NCBI GenBank assembly: GCA_027596195.1
Contig: JADGJG010000860.1
Location: 1-11,642 of the forward strand
Direction of reading: 5' to 3'
DNA length: 11,642 bases
Origin: Podochytrium sp. JEL0797
Taxonomy: Eukaryota; Chytridiomycota; Chytridiomycetes; Chytridiales; Chytriomycetaceae
A model generated the notes under the pieces. That model had not been told where the DNA came from. It searched no databases and worked only from the letters and a program-made list of their open reading frames with translations. The translations under genes were made by a program, and so were the position numbers. This document shows, piece after piece, positions 1-6,768 of this stretch (position 1 is the stretch's first letter; every line of letters starts with the position of its first letter).

Positions 1-97
<97 letters not shown>
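1..97. repeat. 97-nt cytosine homopolymer at the left edge
   Basis: Positions 1-97 are uninterrupted C. The tract lies within the second intron of the minus-strand aspartyl-tRNA synthetase gene, whose donor site is at 146-141, so it reads as G on that gene's sense strand. Other C runs in this window lie in introns and are C on the sense strand, so this one is an exception in orientation. A perfect 97-nt homopolymer at a contig end may be a real tract whose length is unreliable, or an assembly or sequencing artefact. Confidence 0.9.
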
Positions 98-146
98 AGT
101 GACCTTCTGTCTGCGGTGATCATTCGGAGTTTGAGGGAAGACTCAC

Positions 147-675
147 CGGTACGTTCCTGGGATTGGTTCAATGGGAGGTCACCGTATTTGTCGGAAGAGT
201 AGTCGACAACGTTGGCGTCACGGGCAGCCTTCTCGGCAGCCTTCGTTGATCGAAAAATGAATATTAGAAACTTTACAAGAAAAGCACAATCGCTCTCCCC
301 AAAACGGGCATTCAGAGTCCCCCCCGAATCGTTCGAAATTCGCTTGTGCTTCCCATCCTCTCCATATCCAAAAACGAAAAATTGCAGAGGAGTTCCCGCA
401 ATGGGATGACCACGAATGACGACCAGCACCCACTTTTCACGATCCCCGCATCCCCTGCTCCGTTCCATCCCCCCGATGAAAGCACTAAAGAGACTCACCA
501 CACGTTCAGCAGTCTCCCTCTTCTTTCTCTCCTTCTCCTCCTTCTCAGCCTTCTTTTTCAAGGCTTTGGCCGAAAGGGGCTTTCCGTCTTCTCCGAGAAC
601 AACGTTCTCTTGGTTTTCGGCAACGGCAGCGGCGGGGGCGGCTGCAGCCTTTTCTTCTTCTGTGCTACCAGTCAT
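147..675 (-). CDS. DARS1: Cytosolic aspartyl-tRNA synthetase, N-terminal part (5' partial gene)
   Basis: The enzyme charges tRNA-Asp with aspartate in the cytosol. Two exons are visible on the minus strand: 675-499 (59 codons from the ATG at 675-673) and 240-147. Donors are GTGAGT in both cases, and the first intron (241-498) has a CTAAT branch-like site. Exon 1 encodes an Ala/Glu-rich start, then LGEDGKPLS and a Lys/Glu-rich helix. Exon 2 continues with AAEKAARDAN and reaches DKYGDLPLNQSQERTG. Both closely resemble what I recall of yeast DRS1 (LGEDGKPLSKKALKK; DNYGKLPLIQS...DRTG). This N-terminal extension is the tRNA-binding Lys-rich appendix of eukaryotic AspRS. The OB-fold anticodon domain and class II catalytic core lie beyond the left edge. 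LysRS also has a basic appendix but lacks the KYGDLPL-type segment. Confidence 0.88.
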
Positions 676-1011
676 TTGGTATGGAGTCTAAATGGGTCAA
701 GTGTTAATTCGAGAAGTGGATAAGTTGAGCGGGATTTTGGAAATATGGGGGGGGGGGGGGGGGGTGTTGGACGAAGGGGAACGCCATATGGAACGTGTGA
801 TCGAAATATGCATTCCGTTGCCTAGATCCGTGTGGATCTTTGGTCCGTCTTGATGGGCTGCGCAAAAAAAGCACTCACAAGGTTGTTTGGAAAAGAAAAA
901 AAAATCGAGTCACTTTCCTTTCGAACCCGCGCGGCCATTCCCCCACAGCGGTGAATCTTGTTTATTCGATTCGAATGATTTCTTATTAATCCATTGCGGC
1001 AATGTAGTGTC
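676..1011. promoter_or_regulatory. Divergent intergenic region between DARS1 and NUDT19-like gene
   Basis: This 336-nt gap separates the two divergent start codons and must hold both promoters. It contains an 18-nt G run (747-764), which is C on the DARS1 sense strand. It also has a short inverted repeat, AGATCC-GTGT-GGATCT (824-839). An A-rich stretch (864-902) and an AT-rich segment just before the NUDT19 start (960-990) are visible. I see no convincing TATA box or open reading frame of substance. Part of it is probably 5' leader. Confidence 0.5.
747..764. repeat. G18 homopolymer
   Basis: Eighteen consecutive G on the plus strand, in the DARS1/NUDT19 divergent gap, 72 nt upstream of the DARS1 ATG. 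On the DARS1 sense strand it is a C18 tract, the same polarity as most intronic tracts of this window. If an intron exists in the DARS1 5' leader this could be its pyrimidine tract. Confidence 0.95.
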
Positions 1012-2013
1012 ATGAAGAAAGCCGCGTCACTGATATTGTGCAAGCCTTTCGGCAGCAACGGGTTGTTCAAAGTCCTACTTGTCAAGAGGTATCCATGTTC
1101 CATCGCGTGTGCTCCACACCCTCTTATACCTCTTCCCATATTCAGAAATGCCAAAGGAACCTTCAAAAGCCTCCACGTCTTCCCCGGTGGCGTTTTGGAA
1201 CCAATTGATACCAACCCAGAATTCACCCCCACAACCACACCCCCCCCCACCCTCCTCCCTTACCGCGTCGCCGCCCTGCGCGAAACATTCGAAGAATGCG
1301 GCCTCTCGCACGCCCACATCCTAAATCCTTTCGCCCCGAAACCCGGAACCGTCCTCCCGGAACTCTCCGAACCCTCCCTCTCGGAATGGCAACAATGCGT
1401 CCGCAACGCGTCGTCTGAATTCCTTCCCTTCTGCCACCTCCCGAACCTCCCGCCACTCCCGACCCAATCCCTGGTCCATTGGTCGCATTGGATCACGCCT
1501 GAACTCGAATCGCGTCGTTTTGATACGCATTTTTTCCTTGCCGCTTTGGACCCTGATACGCCGATAAACCAACGTCCTACAGCGAGACCTGACGCTCATG
1601 AGATTGTGGAAACGGAATGGTTTACTCCAGAGGAAGCTCTTGCTGCGTTCAAGGCGCATCGGATTCAATTGATTCCGCCACAGTTTGTCACGTTGACGGA
1701 GTTGAAGCGGTACACTTTTCAAGATGTATGCGCGTTAGTGCGTGGGGATGTGATTCGCGCGAAACCGTTTGAGTGTCGACCGGAGCCGTTTGTGTGTGAT
1801 GAGGATGGGGGGGTGTTGTTGCTGCCGGGGGATGTGTCGCATTCGGATACGGAGAGGATGAGAAAGGAGGGTGGTTTGGAGGGGGTGATGGGTGGGTCCA
1901 AGAATCGGTTGAAGTTTGAGTTTTCGGACAAGGTGGTGTCGAGTATTGGGGTGATTGTGACGGGGGGGAATACGGCTATGGGAGCGGTGAAGGGACCTTT
2001 GAGCAAGTTGTAG
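1012..2013 (+). CDS. NUDT19: NUDT19-type peroxisomal (acyl-)CoA diphosphatase, Nudix family
   Basis: NUDT19 enzymes hydrolyse CoA and acyl-CoAs to 3',5'-ADP and (acyl-)4'-phosphopantetheine in peroxisomes. This is a single exon of 333 residues. The start KKAASLILC followed by FKVLLVKR is the first Nudix strand region. HVFPGGVLEPID (residues 55-66) and RETFEECGL (90-98) are the two halves of a Nudix box split by a Pro/Thr-rich insertion. A split box is a hallmark of the NUDT19/RP2 subfamily. RETFEE carries the metal-binding glutamates. The protein ends in SKL, a perfect type 1 peroxisomal targeting signal. The first ATG is 1012; upstream in frame only a TTG codon (994) is available, so I chose 1012. 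Length is near the mammalian 357-375. A 9-nt C run (1240-1248) lies inside the Thr/Pro insertion. The gene diverges from DARS1 and converges on the next gene. Confidence 0.88.
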   Translation: MKKAASLILCKPFGSNGLFKVLLVKRYPCSIACAPHPLIPLPIFRNAKGTFKSLHVFPGGVLEPIDTNPEFTPTTTPPPTLLPYRVAALRETFEECGLSHAHILNPFAPKPGTVLPELSEPSLSEWQQCVRNASSEFLPFCHLPNLPPLPTQSLVHWSHWITPELESRRFDTHFFLAALDPDTPINQRPTARPDAHEIVETEWFTPEEALAAFKAHRIQLIPPQFVTLTELKRYTFQDVCALVRGDVIRAKPFECRPEPFVCDEDGGVLLLPGDVSHSDTERMRKEGGLEGVMGGSKNRLKFEFSDKVVSSIGVIVTGGNTAMGAVKGPLSKL

Positions 2014-2056
2014 TTATTCGGTAGGAACTTCAATCAGAAAGAAAGAACAGAAAAAG

Positions 2057-2062
2057 AATAAA
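2057..2062 (+). terminator. Poly(A) signal AATAAA of the NUDT19-like gene
   Basis: A canonical AATAAA lies 43 nt after the stop codon of the NUDT19-like gene, inside the 71-nt gap to the convergent minus-strand stop codon. Cleavage 10-30 nt downstream would place the mRNA end inside or beside the coding tail of the opposing gene, so the two transcripts probably overlap. Confidence 0.6.
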
Positions 2063-2084
2063 GTGAAAGTGGAACTTCAAAAAC

Positions 2085-3321
2085 TCAAAACCACTGTTCT
2101 TCCTCCTCTTGGTTATCCCCATCGAACCAATGCTCCATTTCCATTGGCTGCCCACTCTCTTCGCGCTTGCCTTTTCTAAAGTGCTCGGGATTCCAACTCA
2201 TTGCGTTCTCAGAATCAATCGCACTATCGTATCCCGCCATCGCGCGTTCGACTTGAGGTTCTTGCTTGGTCAAACCGCCGACTCCAGCATCGAATCCACT
2301 GCCTTGCGCATGCTCCTCCTCGTCGTTGTTGTCGTCATCGTCGTCTGCAAGGACCAGATGGTTTTCCGTCATCCACATTTTTGAAGGAGACGCGAACGAG
2401 TTGGCAATGTGTCCTATTTCGTATGAGGAGTGAACGCCCTGAAGAAGAAACGCGCTGCCAAACCTTGAGACTTGAAAGAGTGATTCAACATTCCTTGATC
2501 GTTCGTGCGAGACAGAAACGACGTGTTGACAACGGCAAACGGGTCACTACTTGTGTTGTTCTGGATGGCAGTTTTGTGTGGGTTGCGATGAGGTGTGACG
2601 AGAGGCGCCCACTTTGTTTTTCTGGTGGTGGAAGGGGTGGCGAGGGGATCGCGTGAAAGGGTTGGGTGGGGGGGTGGGGCGGGAGTTGAGGCGTTTTCGG
2701 TGTGAGCAAAGTGCTCGATGGACGCGTCGTCGTATTCGCGCTTTAAGAACGAGTCGTCGCGCAGATTGTGGATGGCAATGGGAGTCACTGGCGACGCGAA
2801 GGTGCGGGCGAAGGACGCGGGCGTGGCGTGCGTCGAGTGCGGCGAGTGCGTCGAGTGTGGCGTGGGAAAGAGCGGCGCGGTGCGGCGGTGGCTGCTCGGC
2901 GTTGCGAAGGGCGTCGCAGCGAGGGGCGCAGGGAAGGCAGCGCGCAGGCGCTTTGCGGGCGGCGCGTGCGCGTGCTGCTGCTGCTGCTGCTGCTGCGAAG
3001 AAGAAAGCATCTGGCTTGCCTGGTGAAAGGAAAGTTAGCCATGGCTAGAAGATGGCAGCGCATAGCAATACCTGGTCCGCAAGCTTGGCAAAGTGCTGAT
3101 TCAGCGTAGAACGCCGGTTCGAGGGTCGCTTCGAGCCAGGCGTGGCAAACGCGGACCGCACTCCCAAAGGAGTCTTGTGCGAGGCCCTAGAGGGGGATGA
3201 GATAAATACACACAGCCCTCTCTCACCTCGAGTACGGAATAGACGCGAGCATGTCGTCGATCGAGTCGCGCGTGTTCGTGTTGTTGTTGACTGGGCCTCC
3301 GCTGTTTCGATGTCCGAACAT
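2085..3321 (-). CDS. Unrecognised Ser/Thr-Pro-rich protein with polyglutamine tract and acidic C-terminus
   Basis: I do not recognise the family. The model has four exons: 3321-3227, 3186-3072, 3019-2464 and 2344-2085, 341 residues in all. Donors are GTGAGA, GTATTG and GTTTGG; the second intron has a CTAAC branch site. All junctions keep frame. The protein starts MFGHRNSGG with an SIDDMLASIP segment. A basic region follows (TPGSKRPSNRRS), then Q7, then a long low-complexity region with about a dozen Ser/Thr-Pro sites (KTPLG, ATPGS, ASPVTP, STPAP, VTPHR). The last exon is acidic (five Asp, then EEE) and ends EEEEQWF. Clustered S/T-P sites suggest a substrate of proline-directed kinases such as CDKs or MAPKs. 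One RDPL fits the loose destruction-box pattern. No folded domain or membrane segment is visible. The third intron is uncertain: it is open in a shifted frame (see findings). Confidence 0.6.
2975..2995 (-). repeat. (CAG)7 trinucleotide repeat encoding Q7
   Basis: Seven perfect CTG units on the plus strand read as CAG on the minus strand and encode a seven-glutamine tract near the start of exon 3 of the unrecognised S/T-P-rich gene. It is followed by a His/Ala stretch. A pure CAG run is likely to vary in length between strains. Confidence 0.9.
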
Positions 3322-3901
3322 TGACCAAAGATTTGAAGATCTTTTTTCTAACGAGAAAAGCGGTAAACCACTATCGATAATTAATCGTTTTATACTTTCG
3401 TATTTCAGCCGTTGCTTTCGGAAAAAAATATTCTAATGTTCGCGGCGCTAAAGTGAGCCACCACCCACCCCCCCACCCCCATCCCTCTTAAAGGCCACTA
3501 CACAATCGCCGAGAACTCGTGACTTTTGATCGGACAAGTAAAAAGGGCTCAGAACCCTCGTGGTTCCAAAAGCAGCGATCGCGACTCATTTTGTCGCGTT
3601 GTCACCCCGAAATTCCAAAACCCCCCTCCCACCACACCCAAACACACACCAACCACCTAACCCCACCCCCTCCCCCCCACACAGATCCGTCTGCAACTAC
3701 GTCCTATCCCCCTCCGACTCCTCACACCCCAACCCCCACCGCCGCGCGCGAACCGAACACGCGACCCAAAGATCGCCCGCCCCACCCCCGCGCGCATCGA
3801 AATCAAAACACAAAAAACATACCGCGAGCGCAACGAAATCGTATCCTGACGTGGTTTCCAAAAATGAAGCGCAGCTTTGGAACCCGCAGGTCCTCGCGAC
3901 A
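3322..3901. promoter_or_regulatory. Divergent region and 5' leader before the ABHD-like gene
   Basis: This 580-nt stretch separates two divergent starts. The left part (3330-3440) is AT-rich, with an ATCGATAATTAATCG-like segment near 3374, and looks like the core promoter area. The right part (3450-3800) is very C-rich. A possible 5'-leader intron runs from GTAAAA at 3538 to CACACAG at 3684, preceded by C-rich tracts like those in confirmed introns of this window. It cannot be verified by frame. The ABHD reading frame stays open upstream to 3560 without any ATG, so an upstream coding exon cannot be excluded. Confidence 0.4.
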
Positions 3902-3905
3902 ATGA
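3864..3905 (+). other. Upstream ORF overlapping the ABHD-like start codon
   Basis: An ATG at 3864 (context AAAAATGA) opens a 13-codon frame ending at TGA 3903-3905. That stop overlaps the proposed main ATG at 3902 as ATGA, in a different frame. If the leader is transcribed as drawn, ribosomes would meet this uORF first, which would usually reduce translation of the main frame or require reinitiation. It could be irrelevant if transcription starts downstream of 3864. Confidence 0.35.
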
Positions 3906-5374
3906 GAACAGCGGATCACCACGCGCCACCACCACCGCACGTCGTGTCCAAACCCGTTAATCGACTCAAATCCATGTCGGAACCCATGTTTCCGAGACCG
4001 AAACTCCAACCAAATGAACCGCGATACAACTTCCACCACCCCCCACTCCCGGAATACGTCTCGCCCATTGACAGAGACACAGACCGCTTGAAACGCGAAT
4101 TGAAGGAATGGACACAGGATATTCATATTCTCGAATGCAAAGGACAGGCGAAATCGGCCGCCTTTTCGCGTGAATCGTTGAAATTTCGATGTCCGACCCT
4201 GTTTGCGGATGGCGCCAAATTCGTTTGCACACCTTGGCTATTGAACGCGCATTTGCAAACAACATATGTGCAGCTTCAGAAGGCGGTTCTCGCGTCAGTT
4301 CATTACGAAAGGTGAGAGAGTTTGATTCCCAAAAGTATAAACTGAAAAACGCGCCCCCCCCCCCCCCTTCCCTCGAAAATCTTTTCAGAGAACTCGTCAC
4401 ACTCTCTGACGGCGGAACAATCAGTCTCGACTGGTACCCCAAACTCCCCGCCACCGAATCCCGCTCCCACGACCCAACCCCGATCCTCTTCCTTCTTCAC
4501 GGACTCAACGGATCTTCCAACGAGTCCTACATCCGCACACTCACGACTCTCACGAACCAAACGCGAAACTACCGCGTTGTGTCCATGAATTGGAGAGGAT
4601 GCGGCAACACTCTCCTAACGGGGGAGAAACCAAAGATTTTTGACGGGATGGGAGGTGGAGAGGATGTGTTGGCTGTGTTGAGCCATATTCGGAAAGTAAG
4701 GAGTGAGAGGGCAAAGATTGTGGCTGTGGGGTGGAGTTTGGGAGCGACCATGATCTTGAATGTATGTCCAGAACAAATCCCTCCCTTTCCAAACGGAGAA
4801 TCATACTCAAATTCTTGCATTTCAGTACCTAATCGAATCCAAAACACCCCTCCTGGCCGGCGCCATCGCCCTCAGCCCAACCTTTGACCTCTCCCAATCC
4901 ATCGACCTCTGCAGTCTCCAAACCGGAGGCCTCTACAGCACCACATTCGCGCTCGGTCTCCAAACTTACCTCTACACCAACTGGAACGCTATCCGAGACA
5001 TGTACGACATACACCAAACATTCCAACCCGCCGACCTCCGCGCCCTCGCCGACTGCCTTGTCGAAAAAATGCGCGCACCCGAAGACGCAGCCACATGGAA
5101 CATGGACGCCACGGAAGCGGTGCTTCAAAAAGTCGCGGCGAGGGTCAAGACGCGAATTGGGGGGATCCAAGTGCCACTGCTCATCCTTTCGAGCCGCGAT
5201 GATCCCATCACGAAGCCCGAATGGGCCCCGCTCGGGGAAATTTGTCGCAACGCGAATATCGTGTTTGTAACGACGGCGGAGGGCGGACATTGCGGGTGGT
5301 TTGAAGGGACGAGGGCGCAGTCGTGGGCAAATCGGGTCGCATTGGAGTGGATTGATTTTGTGCTGTTGAATTGA
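3902..5374 (+). CDS. ABHD1/ABHD3/EMB8-type alpha/beta hydrolase
   Basis: This is a serine hydrolase of the family holding mammalian ABHD1/ABHD3, plant EMB8, yeast EHT1/EEB1 and bacterial YheT. Members act on phospholipids or medium-chain acyl esters. Exons are 3902-4311, 4389-4761 and 4826-5374, giving 443 residues. The family signature TPWLLNAHLQTTY precedes the fold. An HG oxyanion motif is at 174-175 (LLHGLNGSS) and NWRGCG follows. The nucleophile elbow GWSLG is at 251-255 (Ser253), the acid is in SSRDDPI (Asp386 or Asp387), and the base His416 is in EGGHCGW. The catalytic triad therefore looks intact. The first ~100 residues are Pro/His-rich and polar, with no visible membrane anchor, unlike animal ABHD1/3. 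The start is the first in-frame ATG. Intron 1 (77 nt) carries a C14 run before its CAG acceptor. The gene is convergent with the sulfurtransferase; the substrate cannot be told from sequence. Confidence 0.87.
4354..4367 (+). repeat. C14 run in intron 1 of the ABHD-like gene
   Basis: Fourteen C lie in the intron 4312-4388, which joins HYER to ELVTLSDGG in frame. The tract sits 21 nt before the AG acceptor and is followed by a T-rich TTTTCAG end, so it takes the place of a polypyrimidine tract. Confidence 0.9.
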
Positions 5375-5447
5375 TTCTCTTTTTTTGGAACTCGTTTATT
5401 TGACAAAAATTCGCAAGAACACAAGTAAAAAAAATTAAAAAAAATCA
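5375..5447. terminator. Overlapping convergent 3' ends of ABHD-like and MPST genes
   Basis: Only 73 nt separate the two stop codons. The plus strand has an ATTAAA variant signal (5434-5439) for the ABHD-like gene. The minus strand has AATAAA (5400-5395, seen as TTTATT on the plus strand) for MPST, 48 nt past its stop. Each signal lies beyond the other in its own direction of transcription, so the two mRNAs almost certainly overlap tail to tail by some tens of bases. Long A runs (5427-5444) form T runs for MPST. Confidence 0.6.
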
Positions 5448-6658
5448 TCACTTTTCAATCTTAGCTCCGTCCGAAACGCGGGCTGCCCATTCCGTCCAAG
5501 AGCCATCATAAACAGACAATCCATCCTCGAGCTCTTCCCAAGAACCACTCTTGATCTACAAATTTCAAAAACAAAGCAAAACGCAATGATGAGGTCTGAA
5601 AAACTTGATACAGCGAGCGAGAATCCAACCAAGCAAAAAAATACACACCTCCGACCTCGCCAAAATCTCAGCAACCCACGTAACACTTGCATTCACACCA
5701 GAACCGCAAGAATGGATGGAAGGCGCGCTAATGTTGACACCTGCATCGGCAAGAGCCTTCGCAAGATCCTTTCCGCGCAGCAATCCATTCGTTCCGTCCA
5801 GAACCTTGCTGCTTGGAAGAGAAACACTGTTGGGCATGTGGCCTGAAGACAAGCCGGCGCGTGGTTCGGGCTCGATTCCCAAGAATCTTCCGGCGGGTCG
5901 GGCGTCGACGACTAATTGCTTGTTGGGGGCATCGAGGTTCGCGCGCATTTGTTCGAACGTCTTGACGAGGTTTTTGTTGAGCTTTGGAATGTATTTCTTG
6001 GGCTGTGTTTTGTTTCGAGACGGGAATGAGAAAAAAAATGCGGACTTGGATCGAGTGCGTGGGGGCAAACAAAAACAAACAACGCGATACCTCGATCGGA
6101 TACGGCTCGCCCTCGACAGAACCCAGCTTCCCACCAACCACTTCGAACCCATCACGCTCCCACTTCTGCAGACCGCCCTCGAGGACACTGACAGAGTTGT
6201 GGCCGAAGCAGCGGAAGGTCCAGAGTACGCGGGCGGCGGCGCCGATGGACTGGGCCGCGTCGTAGATGACCACGTGCGAGTCGTTGGAGATTCCCATGGC
6301 GCCTGGGGAGGGAGAATAAGGGGGGGGAGGAAGGAAGCCTTAACAGAAGGAAACGCACCAACGTGCTCGGCAAACACAGCCTCGGATGGCAGCATGTGCG
6401 GTAGCGCAGTGCTCTTGTCGGCGATGGCGTCAATGTCAAAGAAGCGCGCGCCCTGGTTTGGTGGTGGACCAACCAGGTGTGAGTGAGCACAAGGAACACT
6501 CCTTAGATGTAATTTATCACCTTGATGCGGCGCTGCTCAAACTCGGCAAGCGCGTTGCGCTTCAGGAACGGCATGTGCCAAGTCCCGTCGAGAACAACCG
6601 TTTTGGGGTTGGCGTGGAGCCACTGCGGCGAGACAAGAGGGCGCGCGAAGGAGTGCAT
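5448..6658 (-). CDS. MPST: 3-mercaptopyruvate sulfurtransferase (two-domain rhodanese family)
   Basis: MPST transfers sulfur from 3-mercaptopyruvate to thiols or thioredoxin, in cysteine breakdown and H2S production. Exons are 6658-6521, 6452-6359, 6302-6091, 6002-5649 and 5555-5448: 301 residues against 297 in human MPST, with every junction in frame. The N-terminal rhodanese domain shows LVSPQWL, VVLDGTWHMP, FFDID, LPHMLPS, HVVIYD and GHNSVSVLEGG. The C-terminal domain shows VVDARPAGRFLG, GHMPNSVSLP, the active loop CGSGVNAS with Cys247 (human Cys248), and VYDGSWTEW near the end. CGSGV is the MPST-type loop, unlike CRKGVT of thiosulfate rhodanese; Asn-Ala-Ser replaces the more usual Thr-Ala. 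Introns are 56-93 nt; the 6303-6358 intron has a C8 run on the sense strand. The start is the first ATG; no strong mitochondrial presequence is evident. It is divergent from the CCDC78-like gene. Confidence 0.93.
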
Positions 6659-6768
6659 GTTGGAAAGATTTTTTGAAGTTCGCGTGTGATCCACCCGCCC
6701 TCTCCTCTTGCCCTTTCCCTTTCGACTGCATCTCTACATCAGCGCACAATTTCGCCAACAAAATAAAT
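6659..6768. promoter_or_regulatory. Short bidirectional promoter between MPST and the CCDC78-like gene
   Basis: Only 110 nt separate the two divergent start codons, so promoters and both leaders must be shared or overlap coding sequence. The middle (6699-6725) is a pyrimidine-rich CCCTCTCCTCTTGCCC-type stretch on the plus strand, followed by an A-rich leader (AAAATAAAT) directly before the ATG at 6769. I see no TATA box or recognisable cilia-type X-box. Confidence 0.5.

Noticed and set aside
824..839. AGATCC-GTGT-GGATCT inverted repeat as an operator or terminator
   Set aside because: A six-base stem is expected by chance in a window this size and no known eukaryotic factor site is matched.
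2464..3019. Resemblance of EYDDASIEHF plus RDPL to securin (DDAYPEIEKF, destruction box)
   Set aside because: The match is a few residues long and the rest of the protein does not align with what I remember of securins; too weak to name the gene.
2614..3109. Arg/Ala-rich and Cys-rich plus-strand frames opposite the S/T-P-rich gene
   Set aside because: They are shadows of the minus-strand coding exon, including a Cys or Leu run from the CTG repeat, and have no plausible exon structure.
3519..3905. 128-codon plus-strand frame rich in Pro, Thr and His in the ABHD leader
   Set aside because: It starts with GTG, is low-complexity translation of a C-rich leader, and lacks any recognisable domain; only its last 13 codons begin with an ATG (listed as a uORF).
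5605..6486. 293-codon open frame on the plus strand opposite MPST
   Set aside because: It runs antisense across MPST exons and introns, starts without a normal ATG and shows no family resemblance; MPST on the other strand is unmistakable.
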